Program-made: the position numbers and the translations under genes
Notes under the pieces: generated by a model
Databases searched by the model: none
Seen by the model: the letters and a program-made list of their open reading frames with translations, nothing else
What the model was told of the DNA's origin: nothing
NCBI RefSeq assembly: GCF_003837805.1
Contig: NZ_RQIT01000002.1
Span: forward strand, 496,001-560,000
Origin: Bradyrhizobium sp. RP6
Lineage (GTDB): Bacteria; Pseudomonadota; Alphaproteobacteria; Rhizobiales; Xanthobacteraceae
Direction: 5' to 3'
DNA length: 64,000 nucleotides
In this document: piece by piece, positions 44,078-53,018 of the stretch
Layout of the letters: every line of letters starts with the position of its first letter
Numbering within the stretch: the stretch's first letter is position 1

Positions 44078-44968
44078 ATGGCCACGATCGCATTCATTGG
44101 TCTGGGCAACATGGGCGGCCCGATGGCCGCCAATCTGGTCAAGGCCGGCCACAAGGTGGTGGCGTTCGACCTCGTCGAGGCCTCCCGCAATCAGGCCAAG
44201 GCCGACGGCGCCAGCATCGCCGACAGCGCCGCGGGTGCGGTGAAGGGCGCCGATGTCGTCGTCACCATGCTCCCCGCAGGCAAGCACGTGCTCGGTGTCT
44301 GGAACGAGGTCGTGCCCGTCATGACCAGGGGCGCGCTGATCATTGACTCCTCTACCATCGACGTCGAAAGCGCGAGGGCCGCGCACGCGCTGGCTAACAA
44401 GAACGGTGTGCTTTCGGTCGACGCGCCGGTCTCCGGCGGGACCGGCGGCGCCAAGGGCGCCACGCTCACCTTCATGTGCGGCGGCGAGGAGAAGGCGTTC
44501 GCAGCCGCGAAGCCCGTGCTGGAGAACATGGGCAAGAAGATCGTCCATTGCGGCGGTGCCGGCGCGGGGCAGGCGGCCAAGATCTGCAACAACATGATCC
44601 TCGGCATTTCCATGATCGCGGTGAGCGAAGCGTTCGCGCTCGGCGAAAAGCTCGGGCTCTCGCACCAGGCGCTGTTCGACGTCGCCTCGACCTCGTCCGG
44701 CCAGTGCTGGTCGCTGACGACCTATTGCCCGGTTCCGGGCCCGGTGCCGACCTCGCCCGCGAACAACGACTACAAGCCGGGCTTTGCTTCGGCGCTGATG
44801 GTGAAGGATCTGACCCTGGCGCAGGACGCCGCGAAGGCGGCCGGTGCGGCGACGCCGCTCGGCAAACATGCGCAGGAGATTTATCAATCTTTCGACGCAG
44901 CCGGGCAGGGCGGGGTGGATTTTTCCGGAATTATCAAGCACGTTAGGAGTCTGGCCGGGAAAGCTTGA
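44078..44968 (+). CDS. mmsB: 3-hydroxyisobutyrate dehydrogenase
   Basis: A beta-hydroxyacid dehydrogenase of 296 aa oxidising 3-hydroxyisobutyrate to methylmalonate semialdehyde with NAD. The N-terminal Rossmann motif is FIGLGNMGGPMAANLVKAGH, then the substrate-binding SGGTGGAKGATLTFMCGG near residue 122 and the catalytic lysine in GAGQAAKICNNM near 170. RBS GGAGGAAACG precedes ATG 44078. Its TGA stop shares one base with the start of the following acyl-CoA ligase gene, so the operon continues beyond the valine pathway proper. Confidence 0.95.
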   Translation: MATIAFIGLGNMGGPMAANLVKAGHKVVAFDLVEASRNQAKADGASIADSAAGAVKGADVVVTMLPAGKHVLGVWNEVVPVMTRGALIIDSSTIDVESARAAHALANKNGVLSVDAPVSGGTGGAKGATLTFMCGGEEKAFAAAKPVLENMGKKIVHCGGAGAGQAAKICNNMILGISMIAVSEAFALGEKLGLSHQALFDVASTSSGQCWSLTTYCPVPGPVPTSPANNDYKPGFASALMVKDLTLAQDAAKAAGAATPLGKHAQEIYQSFDAAGQGGVDFSGIIKHVRSLAGKA

Positions 44969-46680
44969 TGACGACATTCCAGGAAGCGCGCGCGTTTCTG
45001 CTAAAGCACCGCACGGATTACGAGGCAGCAGTCAGAGGTTTCCGCTGGCCCGATCCGGTTGCGTTCAACTGGGCGCTCGACTGGTTCGACGCCGAGCTGG
45101 CGGCGAACAGCAAGGACCGTCCCGCGCTCTGGATCGTCGATGCCGCCCAGGACAAGCAGACGAAGCTGTCCTTCGCGGCGCTGTCGCGCCGCTCCAACCA
45201 GGTCGCGAACTTTCTCCGTGCGCAGGGCTTGAAGCGCGGCGATCATCTCCTGCTGCTGCTCGGCAATGTGGTTCCGTTGTGGGAGACCATGCTGGCGGCG
45301 ATGAAGCTCGGCGTCGTCGTCATTCCAGCGACGACGCTGCTCACCGCCGACGAGCTGCGCGACCGGCTTGATCGCGGCAGGGCGAGGGCGGTGGTGGCCG
45401 CCGAGGATCAGGTGGCGAAGTTTGCAAGCCTCGGCACCGAGAATGTCGTTCGCATCGTGGTCGGCGCGGCTTCCGATGGTTGGCTGGCCTATGATCAGGC
45501 GGCGAACGCCTCGGAGAGCTTCGCGCCTGACGGTCCGACCAATGCCGACGACCCGATGCTGCTCTATTTTACCTCGGGCACGACCGCAAAACCAAAGCTG
45601 GTGCGGCACAGCCAGCGCAGCTATCCGGTCGGCCATCTCTCGACCATGTACTGGATCGGTCTGAAACCCGGCGATATCCATCTCAATATATCGTCGCCCG
45701 GCTGGGCCAAGCACGCCTGGAGCTGTTTCTTCGCGCCGTGGAATGCCGGCGCGACCGTGTTCGTGGTCAACCAGCCGCGTTTCGATGCCAAGGCGCTGCT
45801 CGCCACCATCGGTCGCTGCGGCGTCACCACGCTGTGTGCGCCGCCGACCGTATGGCGGCTGTTCATCCAGGAGAACCTTGCATCGTTCAACGTGGCCTTG
45901 CGCGAGGTCTGCGGCGCCGGCGAACCGTTGAACCCTGAAGTGATCGACCAGGTGCGGGCGGCCTGGGGCCTCACCATCCGTGACGGATACGGGCAGACCG
46001 AAACCACGGCGCTCGCCGGCAACTCGCCAGGCCAGAAGATCAAGGTCGGCTCGATGGGCCGGCCGCTGCCGGGCTATCGCGTCCAGATCAGCGATGCCGA
46101 CGGCAATCCCGCAAAGGAGGGCGAGGTCACGCTGGTGCTCGGGACTGAGCGCCCGGCCGGCCTGATGCAAGGCTATCAGGGCGACAATGGCGAGTTGCTG
46201 GGCGCCGAAGGCGAGCTCTATCGCAGCGGCGACGTCGTGTTCGAGGACGACGAGGGCTATCTCACCTTCGTCGGCCGCTCCGACGACGTCTTCAAGTCGT
46301 CGGATTACCGCATCAGTCCGTTCGAGCTCGAGAGTGTGCTGATGGAGCATGAGCTGATCGCGGAAGCTGCGGTGGTCCCGAGCCCGGATCCGATCCGGCT
46401 CGCCATTCCCAAGGCCTTCGTGCTGCTGACGTCGGGCGCGGAACGTTCATCCGAAACGGCACTCTCCATCTTCAGGCATCTGCACACGCGCCTCGCGCCA
46501 TTCAAACGCATCCGCCGTCTCGAAATCGTCGCCGAGCTGCCGAAGACGATCTCTGGAAAAATCCGTCGGGTCCAGCTACGACGGCTGGAACGCGACAATG
46601 ATCGCGACGATCCGCTGCGCGGCCGGGAATTCCGCGAGGAGGATTTTCCGGAGCTGGCAAAGACACGGAGCGAGACCTAA
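44968..46680 (+). CDS. acyl-CoA synthetase (AMP-forming, medium-chain ACSM-like)
   Basis: An ANL-superfamily ligase of 570 aa making acyl-CoA from a carboxylate, ATP and CoA. The phosphate loop is LYFTSGTTAKPKLVRHSQ near residue 200, the adenine region is DGYGQTETTALAGN near 345, the hinge is VFKSSDYRISPFELE near 455, and the catalytic lysine is in LPKTISGKIRRVQLR near 540. ATG 44968 overlaps the mmsB stop by one base; a TTG one codon earlier is less likely. Linkage to valine genes suggests a branched short- or medium-chain acid. Confidence 0.92.
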   Translation: MTTFQEARAFLLKHRTDYEAAVRGFRWPDPVAFNWALDWFDAELAANSKDRPALWIVDAAQDKQTKLSFAALSRRSNQVANFLRAQGLKRGDHLLLLLGNVVPLWETMLAAMKLGVVVIPATTLLTADELRDRLDRGRARAVVAAEDQVAKFASLGTENVVRIVVGAASDGWLAYDQAANASESFAPDGPTNADDPMLLYFTSGTTAKPKLVRHSQRSYPVGHLSTMYWIGLKPGDIHLNISSPGWAKHAWSCFFAPWNAGATVFVVNQPRFDAKALLATIGRCGVTTLCAPPTVWRLFIQENLASFNVALREVCGAGEPLNPEVIDQVRAAWGLTIRDGYGQTETTALAGNSPGQKIKVGSMGRPLPGYRVQISDADGNPAKEGEVTLVLGTERPAGLMQGYQGDNGELLGAEGELYRSGDVVFEDDEGYLTFVGRSDDVFKSSDYRISPFELESVLMEHELIAEAAVVPSPDPIRLAIPKAFVLLTSGAERSSETALSIFRHLHTRLAPFKRIRRLEIVAELPKTISGKIRRVQLRRLERDNDRDDPLRGREFREEDFPELAKTRSET

Positions 46681-47160
46681 GTGAACGAAGTCTGGAAGAA
46701 GCCGCCGATTACGCTTCAGGCCTATCAGGCCATGGTCGGCAAGGAAATCGGCGTGTCCTCATGGCACCTGATCGACCAACCCCGTATCGACACCTATGCC
46801 GACGTGATCGAGGATCACCAGTTCATCCATGTCGACCCTGAAAGAGCCAAGAACGAAACCGCTTTCGGCACCACCATCGCGCACGGTTTCCTGACGATGT
46901 CACTGCTGTCGATCATGTCCTACGAGGTGATGCCTGTCATCGCCGGCACCACGATGGGCGTGAACTACGGCTTCGACAGACTGCGCTTCATCTCCCCGGT
47001 CCGGTCAGGCAAGCGCGTGCGCGGCCGCTTCGTGCTGGCGGAGGCCAAGCTGCGCAAGCCCAACGAGCTACAGTCCCGTACCAACGTCACGGTGGAGATC
47101 GAGGGCGAGGACAAGCCGGCGCTGGTCGCCGAATGGCTTGGGTTGATCTATTTCGCGTAA
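46681..47160 (+). CDS. MaoC family (R)-specific enoyl-CoA hydratase-like protein
   Basis: A single hotdog domain of 159 aa. The hydratase motif is visible as DVIEDHQFIHVDPERA followed by FGTTIAHGFLTMSLLS, giving the catalytic Asp and His pair. It hydrates a 2-enoyl-CoA to an (R)-3-hydroxyacyl-CoA. The start is a GTG at 46681, directly after the TAA of the ligase gene with no intergenic base, implying translational re-initiation. With the SDR downstream, it could form a short beta-oxidation-like segment. Confidence 0.9.
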   Translation: MNEVWKKPPITLQAYQAMVGKEIGVSSWHLIDQPRIDTYADVIEDHQFIHVDPERAKNETAFGTTIAHGFLTMSLLSIMSYEVMPVIAGTTMGVNYGFDRLRFISPVRSGKRVRGRFVLAEAKLRKPNELQSRTNVTVEIEGEDKPALVAEWLGLIYFA

Positions 47161-47169
47161 GTCCCAGGC

Positions 47170-47257
47170 CGTCGTTGCCGGGCTTGACCCGGCAACCCAT
47201 CGCTGCTCAAAAGCCTGACGATTTTGATGGATGGCCGGGTCAAGCCCGGCCATGACG
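47170..47257. repeat. palindromic repeat, CCGGGCTTGACCCGG family, copy 1
   Basis: CGTCGTTGCCGGGCTTGACC faces GGTCAAGCCCGGCCATGACG. It lies between the MaoC and SDR genes, inside a presumed operon. Other copies are at 53843 and 61791. Confidence 0.85.
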
Positions 47258-47281
47258 GGCTAACATCTGGGAAATGCACTC

Positions 47282-48199
47282 ATGGCAATCAGGTTCGACG
47301 GACGCGTCGCTATCGTCACCGGCGCGGGCAATGGTCTCGGCAAGGCGCACGCGCTGGGATTGGCCAGCCGCGGCGCCAAGGTCGTGGTCAACGATTTCGG
47401 CGGGGCGCGTGACGGCAGCGGCGGCTCGCTATCGCCGGCCGAAGCTGTGGTCGAGGAGATCCGCAAAGCCGGCGGCATCGCGATGGCCGACGGCGCGGAC
47501 GTGTCGAATTTCGAGCAGGTCACCGCCATGGTCGAGCGCGCCACCAAGGAGTGGGGGAGCGTCGATCTCCTGTGCGCCAATGCCGGCATTTTGCGCGACA
47601 AGTCGTTCGGCAAGATGGAGGTGGCCGATTTCCAGAAGGTGCTCGACGTGCACCTCGTCGGCACCTTTTATTGCTGCAAGGCGGCCTGGGCCGGTATGCG
47701 CGACCGCAATTACGGCCGCATCGTGCTGACGACGTCGTCGTCCGGCCTCTACGGCAATTTCGGCCAGGCCAATTACGGTGCGGCCAAGTCCGGCATGGTC
47801 GGCCTGATGAACGTGCTCGCCGAGGAAGGCCGCAAGAACAACATCCGCGTCAACATCATCTCCCCGACCGCGGCGACGCGCATGACCGAAGAGCTGCTGC
47901 CGCCACAGGCGCTGCAACTGATGAAGCCGAACGCGATCACCCCGGCGGTCGAGTATATGCTCAGCGAGGACGCGCCCACCCGCACCATCATGGGCGCCGG
48001 CGCCGGGTCCTTCGCCGTGATCAAGATCCTGGAGAGCGAAGGCATCAACCTGCCGGAGTCCGAATGGACGCCCGACGCGGTCGCCGCGCATTTCGAAGAG
48101 ATCAGCGACATGTCGAAGGCGAAAGCGCTGCAAGGCGCGTTCGAGCAGACGCAGAAATACGTCGCACAGGCCGCCGCACGGGCGGGGATCAAGCTCTGA
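47282..48199 (+). CDS. SDR family 3-hydroxyacyl-CoA dehydrogenase-like (MFE-2 type)
   Basis: A short-chain dehydrogenase of 305 aa. The opening FDGRVAIVTGAGNGLGKAHA and VVVNDFGGARDGSGGS match the dehydrogenase half of peroxisomal multifunctional enzyme 2. The catalytic set is in TTSSSGLYGNFGQANYGAAKSG. The C-terminal 60 residues form the extension typical of this branch. With the MaoC hydratase upstream, it would oxidise an (R)-3-hydroxyacyl-CoA to the 3-keto form. The stop TGA lies within CTGA, the likely CTG start of the next gene. Confidence 0.92.
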   Translation: MAIRFDGRVAIVTGAGNGLGKAHALGLASRGAKVVVNDFGGARDGSGGSLSPAEAVVEEIRKAGGIAMADGADVSNFEQVTAMVERATKEWGSVDLLCANAGILRDKSFGKMEVADFQKVLDVHLVGTFYCCKAAWAGMRDRNYGRIVLTTSSSGLYGNFGQANYGAAKSGMVGLMNVLAEEGRKNNIRVNIISPTAATRMTEELLPPQALQLMKPNAITPAVEYMLSEDAPTRTIMGAGAGSFAVIKILESEGINLPESEWTPDAVAAHFEEISDMSKAKALQGAFEQTQKYVAQAAARAGIKL

Positions 48200-49413
48200 C
48201 GGCCGTCGCCGTCATCGGCGCCGGCCCTGCCGGGCTGATGGCGGCGGAGATGCTGGCGCAGGACGGCGTCCGCGTCGCCGTCTATGACGCCATGCCGTCG
48301 GCGGGCCGTAAATTCCTAATGGCCGGCCGCGGCGGGCTCAATCTCACCCACAGCGAGCCGCTGCCGCAGTTCATCACGCGCTATCGTGAGGCGGCACCGA
48401 AGCTGCAAGCGGCGATCGAGGCATTCCCGCCGGCCGCGCTGCGCGCCTGGAGCGAGGCACTGGGCGAGGCGACCTTCGTCGGCACCAGCGGGCGGGTGTT
48501 CCCGAAAGCGTTCAAGGCCTCGCCCTTGCTGCGCGCCTGGCTGCGGCGGCTCGATGCCGCCGGCGTGCGCTTTGCTTTTCGTCATCGCTGGATCGGCTGG
48601 GACGAGCACGGCCGCTTGCTGTTTCGCACCGGCGACGGCGAACGGTCGATCGAGGCCAGGGCAGTGGTGCTCGCCCTCGGCGGCGCAAGCTGGCCGCGGC
48701 TCGGATCGGACGGCGGCTGGGTCGATCTTCTCGCCGCAAAGGGCATTGCCGTCTCGATGCTGCGGCCCGCCAATTCCGCCTTTAAGGTCGCTTGGTCCGA
48801 TGTGTTTCGCGACCGTTTCGAGGGCCAGCCGCTCAAGGGCGTGGCGCTGACGATCGATGCACACACGGTGCGCGGCGAGGCGATGATTACGCGCAGCGGC
48901 ATCGAAGGCGGTGCGATCTACGCGCTGTCGGCCGAGCTGCGCGAGGCGGTGCTGGGTCTCGGGCAGGCGACGCTAATGATCGCGCTGCGGCCGGATCTTG
49001 CCGTCGCCGATCTGGCGACGCGCCTGTCGGGTACGCGCGGCAAGCAATCGCTGGCCAACTTCCTGCGCAAGGCGGCGCAATTGTCGCCGGTCGGAATCGG
49101 CCTGATGCAGGAGGCCGCCATCGCGTCCGGCCGGCCGCTGGCATCGCTCTCGCCGGCCGAGCTCGCGCGCCTGATCAATGCAGTTCCGGTTCGGCTCACT
49201 GGCGTTGCCCCGATTGATCGGGCGATCTCGACAGCGGGCGGAATAACTTTTGACGAGCTGGACGATCGCTTCATGCTGCGCAAATTGTCGGGCGTGTTCG
49301 CTGCCGGCGAGATGCTGGACTGGGAAGCGCCGACCGGCGGCTATCTGCTGCAGGCCTCGTTCGCGACTGGGGCTGCCGCGGGCAGAGGCATGTTGGACTG
49401 GCTAAAGAGATAA
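48196..49413 (+). CDS. HI0933-like NAD(P)/FAD-dependent oxidoreductase, apparent CTG start
   Basis: A flavoprotein of about 405 aa of the HI0933/TIGR03862 type. The FAD motif VIGAGPAGLMAAEML is at residue 6, and SAGRKFLMAGRGGLNLTHSE and the C-terminal GEMLDWEAPTGGYLLQ are family hallmarks. The reading frame has no ATG, GTG or TTG between the upstream stop region and Met15; the first, at 48238, would delete half of the dinucleotide-binding motif. CTG 48196 (CTGA overlap with the SDR stop) gives LTAVAVIGAGPAG, matching the family's usual MTAVAVIGAGPAG. Function unknown. Confidence 0.85.
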   Translation: MTAVAVIGAGPAGLMAAEMLAQDGVRVAVYDAMPSAGRKFLMAGRGGLNLTHSEPLPQFITRYREAAPKLQAAIEAFPPAALRAWSEALGEATFVGTSGRVFPKAFKASPLLRAWLRRLDAAGVRFAFRHRWIGWDEHGRLLFRTGDGERSIEARAVVLALGGASWPRLGSDGGWVDLLAAKGIAVSMLRPANSAFKVAWSDVFRDRFEGQPLKGVALTIDAHTVRGEAMITRSGIEGGAIYALSAELREAVLGLGQATLMIALRPDLAVADLATRLSGTRGKQSLANFLRKAAQLSPVGIGLMQEAAIASGRPLASLSPAELARLINAVPVRLTGVAPIDRAISTAGGITFDELDDRFMLRKLSGVFAAGEMLDWEAPTGGYLLQASFATGAAAGRGMLDWLKR

Positions 49414-49417
49414 CCAC

Positions 49418-49504
49418 CGTCATTGCGAGCGCAGCGAAGCAATCCAGAGTTTCTGCATGGAAAGATTCTGGATTGCTTCGTCGCAAGAGCTCCTCGCAAT
49501 GACG
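49418..49504. repeat. dispersed palindromic repeat, GTCATTGCGAG family, copy 3
   Basis: CGTCATTGCGAGCGCAGCGA faces GAGCTCCTCGCAATGACG, with CAATCCAGAGTTTC and TGGATTGCTTCGTCGC inside. It lies at the converging ends of the flavoprotein and PLP-enzyme genes. Confidence 0.85.
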
Positions 49505-49525
49505 GTCGTGAAAAGAACGTGCCCG

Positions 49526-50605
49526 CTACCGCAGCTTCCCCCGCGCCGCGACCGGCAGCGTGCCGATGATCTCCTCGCCGCGCACCATCACCACTTCGTC
49601 CATCATGTTGACGACGACGCAGACATGGTTCGGCACGATGCGGACGACATCGCCGACATTGGGCCGCGTGTTGCTGCGGGACAGATCGAGAAAACCGTGC
49701 TCCTCGGCGAACTTCGCGATTTTCGCTTCGGGATGCTCCAGGATCAGGCCGTGGCCGTCGAGGCCGCCGGTATCTGTGGTCAGCGTCTTCGAGCCGGCGT
49801 CGAGGATGCCGCGCTCGGGCGCGGCGCGGCTCACCACGGTCGAATAGATGTGCAGCGCGCAATCGTCCCAGGTCGCCGAGCCCGCGGCCACCTGCATGCG
49901 GTCGTTGTAGATGTAGGTGCCGAAGCGATGCTCGGTGCCGCCCTTGAGCTTGCCGATATTGACGAGATTCGGCGTGCCGCCGGTCGAGACGATCTTGGCA
50001 TCGAGCCCGTGCGCCCGGACGCCCGCCAGCGCCTCGTCATAAAATTTCTGCGCCTCGGTCCAGCCGGTCTCAGTAGGGTAGAGCATGAAGCCGGCGAATT
50101 CGAGCCCCTTGGACGAGGCGATCTCACGCGCCAGCGCAATCGCCTCGGCCGGCGTCTCGACACCCGCGCGCTTGCGGCCGGTGTCGCATTCGACGACGAC
50201 CGAAAGCGGGCGGCCTGACGCCGCCGCAGCCTTCGGCAGCCCGGCGACGACGGTCGAATTGTCGGCGGCCACCGTCATGTTGGCCTTCGCCTGCAACGCG
50301 CCGAGTCGCGCCATCTTCTCCTCGCCGAGCAGGTTGTAGCTGATCAGGATGTCGTCGATGCCGGCATTGGCCATGATCTCGGCTTCGCCGAGCTTCTGGC
50401 ACGTGATGCCCTTCGCACCGGCCGCGACCTGCATCTTGGCGATCGTCGGATTCTTGTGCGTCTTGATGTGGGGGCGGTTGGCGATGCCGGCGTCGTCGCA
50501 GGCCTTCTGGATGCGTGCGATGTTGCGCTCGACCCGGTCCATGTCGATGACGGCGCAGGGCGTGCCGTATTCGCGGGCGATCCTGGCGGCAAGAGTTGTT
50601 GTCAT
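49526..50605 (-). CDS. DSD1/D-threonine aldolase family PLP-dependent enzyme
   Basis: A fold-type III PLP enzyme of 359 aa. The PLP lysine is Lys48 in RPHIKTHKNP. The metal ligands are His327 and Cys329 in IVPNHVCVVVN, as in D-serine dehydratases and D-threonine aldolases of this family. Members act on D-beta-hydroxy amino acids (aldol cleavage or dehydration). It is the third gene of a compact operon, only three bases after the ABC-F gene. Substrate choice among D-threonine, D-serine and D-3-hydroxyaspartate cannot be made from sequence. Confidence 0.92.
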   Translation of the reverse strand: MTTTLAARIAREYGTPCAVIDMDRVERNIARIQKACDDAGIANRPHIKTHKNPTIAKMQVAAGAKGITCQKLGEAEIMANAGIDDILISYNLLGEEKMARLGALQAKANMTVAADNSTVVAGLPKAAAASGRPLSVVVECDTGRKRAGVETPAEAIALAREIASSKGLEFAGFMLYPTETGWTEAQKFYDEALAGVRAHGLDAKIVSTGGTPNLVNIGKLKGGTEHRFGTYIYNDRMQVAAGSATWDDCALHIYSTVVSRAAPERGILDAGSKTLTTDTGGLDGHGLILEHPEAKIAKFAEEHGFLDLSRSNTRPNVGDVVRIVPNHVCVVVNMMDEVVMVRGEEIIGTLPVAARGKLR

Positions 50606-50608
50606 AAG

Positions 50609-52420
50609 TTATGCCTGTTCAATCTCTTCACGGAGCATTTCAAGTTCGAGCCAGCGCTCCTCGGCGGCGGACAATTCTTCATGCGCCTTGGCGATCGCGG
50701 CCGACGTATCGTCGAATTTTTTTCGATCTTTCGCATAAAGACTGGGATCGTCGAGCACGCGCTGCAGTTTGGCGATACTCGCCTGCAACGTTTCCATCTT
50801 CTTCGGCAGCGTTTCCAGCGCGTGCTTCTCGTTAAAGCTGAGCTTACGTTTGGGCGCGGACGAGGAAGCGGCGGCGCGCTCCTCTTTCTTCTCTGCAGGC
50901 GGCTGCGCCTTCGCTGTCTCACGCTTCAGGTCGGCGCCGCGCTGGATCAGCATGTCGCTGTAGCCGCCGGCATATTCGATCCACTTGCCGTTGCCCTCGG
51001 GCGCGATCACGGAGGTGACGACGCGATCGAGAAAATCGCGGTCGTGGCTGATCAGGATGACCGTGCCTTCGTAGTCGCCGAGCATCTCCTCGAGCACGTC
51101 GAGGGTCTCGAGATCGAGATCGTTGGTCGGCTCGTCCAGCACCAGGAGGTTCGACGGCTTTGCCAGCGCGCGTGCCAGCATCAGCCGGCCGCGCTCGCCG
51201 CCGGAGAGCACTTCGAGCGGCGTACCGCGCTGCTCCTGTGCGAACAGAAAGTCCTTCATGTAGCCGACGACATGCTTCGGCTTGCCGCCGACCATGATTT
51301 GGTCGCCGCGGCCGCCGGTGAGGGCTTCCGCCAGCGTCGACTTGGGATCGAGGCTTTCGCGGTGCTGGTCGAGCGTTGCCATCTCCAGATTGGCGCCGAG
51401 CCGCACCGTGCCGGAGTCAGGCTGCATCCCGCCGGTGAGCAGATTGACCAGCGTGGTCTTGCCGGCGCCGTTCGGCCCGATGATGCCGAGTCGGTCGCCG
51501 CGCTGGATGCGCGTCGAGAAATTCTCGACGATCTTGCGCTCGCCATAGGCCTTGGTGATGGATTTCGCCTCGATCACCAGCTTGCCGGATTGCTCCGCTT
51601 CGGCGGCGGCGAGACTGGCGGTGCCCGCCGTGCCGCGATAATTGCGGCGCTGGTCACGTAGCGCGTGCAGATTGGCGAGCCGCTTGACGTTGCGCTTGCG
51701 GCGGCCGGAGACTCCATGGCGCAGCCAGTGCTCCTCGTCGACGATCTTGCGGTCGAGCTTGTGCTGGTCGCGCTCTTCTTCCGCGAGCACTTCGTCGCGC
51801 CACGTCTCGAACGAGGCAAAGCCGCGGTCGATCTGCTTGATCCTGCCGCGGTCGAGCCAGGCGGTCGAGCGCGAGAGATTGGTGAGAAAGCGGCGGTCGT
51901 GGCTGATGATCACCAGCGCGCTGCGGCGGCTGTCGAGCTCTTGTTCCAGCCACTCGATGGTGGCGAGATCGAGATGGTTGGTCGGCTCGTCCAGCAGCAG
52001 GATGTCGGGCGAGGGCGCAAGCACATAAGCCAGCGCCGCGCGGCGGGCCTCGCCGCCGGAGAGATTATGCGGGTCCTCGTTGCCGGTCAGCCCGAGCTGC
52101 TCCAGCAAATAGCGCGCCTGGTAAGGATCGTCGCCGGGGGCAAGGCCGGACTCGACATAGGCGAGCGTGGTCTTGTGCTCGCCGAAATCGGGCTCCTGCG
52201 GCAGATAGCGAACCGTGGCGCCCGGCTGCACGAAGCGCGTGCCACCGTCCGGCTCGACCAGGCCGGCGGCGATCTTGAGCAGGGTCGATTTGCCGGAGCC
52301 GTTGCGGCCGATCAGGCAGACGCGTTCGGACGGCGCGACATTGAGGTCGACGCCGCTCAGGAGCGGCGTGCCGCCGAAGGTCAGCCTGATGTCTTTCAGC
52401 TGGATCAGCGGGGGCGCCAT
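50609..52420 (-). CDS. uup: ABC-F family ATPase, Uup type
   Basis: A soluble tandem ATPase of 603 aa. Two nucleotide-binding domains carry Walker A GRNGSGKST (about 40) and GPNGAGKTT (about 315), each with a signature (LSGGEARRAALAYVL; LSGGERGRLMLARAL) and Walker B (LLLDEPTNHLD; LVLDEPTNDLD). The inter-domain linker (SGRRKRNVKRLANLHALRDQ) and the C-terminal coiled coil (residues about 535-603) fit Uup. ABC-F proteins act on ribosomes or on branched DNA. ATG 52420 opens two bases after the DUF188 stop. Confidence 0.92.
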   Translation of the reverse strand: MAPPLIQLKDIRLTFGGTPLLSGVDLNVAPSERVCLIGRNGSGKSTLLKIAAGLVEPDGGTRFVQPGATVRYLPQEPDFGEHKTTLAYVESGLAPGDDPYQARYLLEQLGLTGNEDPHNLSGGEARRAALAYVLAPSPDILLLDEPTNHLDLATIEWLEQELDSRRSALVIISHDRRFLTNLSRSTAWLDRGRIKQIDRGFASFETWRDEVLAEEERDQHKLDRKIVDEEHWLRHGVSGRRKRNVKRLANLHALRDQRRNYRGTAGTASLAAAEAEQSGKLVIEAKSITKAYGERKIVENFSTRIQRGDRLGIIGPNGAGKTTLVNLLTGGMQPDSGTVRLGANLEMATLDQHRESLDPKSTLAEALTGGRGDQIMVGGKPKHVVGYMKDFLFAQEQRGTPLEVLSGGERGRLMLARALAKPSNLLVLDEPTNDLDLETLDVLEEMLGDYEGTVILISHDRDFLDRVVTSVIAPEGNGKWIEYAGGYSDMLIQRGADLKRETAKAQPPAEKKEERAAASSSAPKRKLSFNEKHALETLPKKMETLQASIAKLQRVLDDPSLYAKDRKKFDDTSAAIAKAHEELSAAEERWLELEMLREEIEQA

Positions 52421-52422
52421 GA

Positions 52423-52914
52423 TCAGCCCCGACTGGTGGCGGCCGCATCCGTGCGGCGGCGCTGGATCCGGCGCAGCGTCTGGTCGAGCGCCGAGAGGAA
52501 GGCTGAACGGTCGCGCGGCGCGAACGATCGCGGTCCGCCGGTGACTTCGCCGGCCGATCGCAGGTCGGTCATCAGATTGCGCACCGCCAGTGTCATTCCG
52601 ATCGACTCTTCGGTAAACGGCTTGCCGTTCGGCGCGATCACGTCGGCGCCCGCCTTCACGCACCGGCTCGCCAGCGGAATGTCGGATGTCACGACGACGT
52701 CGCCGGGCCTGGCGCGCTCCGCGATCCAGTCGTCCGCCGCGTCCATGCCGGCACCCGCGGCGATGCGCTCGATCAAGGGGTCCTGCGGCACGCGAATGAA
52801 ATTGCCGGCGACGACGCTCACGGGCACGCCGTGCCGGAGCGCGACGCGGTAGATCTCGTCCTTGACCGGACAGGCGTCGGCGTCGACATAGATGCGGGTG
52901 GGGGTGTCAGTCAT
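52423..52914 (-). CDS. YaiI/YqxD family (DUF188) protein
   Basis: A 163-residue protein of the UPF0178 family with a PIN-like nuclease-type fold. The conserved opening is [20 protein letters not shown], giving the acidic cluster, followed by [12 protein letters not shown] near residue 75 and the closing [20 protein letters not shown] 52914 is used; the upstream in-frame codon is rejected. It is first in the operon with the ABC-F ATPase and PLP enzyme. Function unknown, though the acidic residues suggest metal-dependent nucleic-acid processing. Confidence 0.9.
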   Translation of the reverse strand: MTDTPTRIYVDADACPVKDEIYRVALRHGVPVSVVAGNFIRVPQDPLIERIAAGAGMDAADDWIAERARPGDVVVTSDIPLASRCVKAGADVIAPNGKPFTEESIGMTLAVRNLMTDLRSAGEVTGGPRSFAPRDRSAFLSALDQTLRRIQRRRTDAAATSRG

Positions 52915-53018
52915 TCGCCGCGTGGTACCCCATTCGGACCGCAAAGGCGAGGGGATTGACCCTGGTTCCTCAGGCCCTACGATCGCCCCTGAACAACAAG
53001 AACACAGGGAAGATACCC

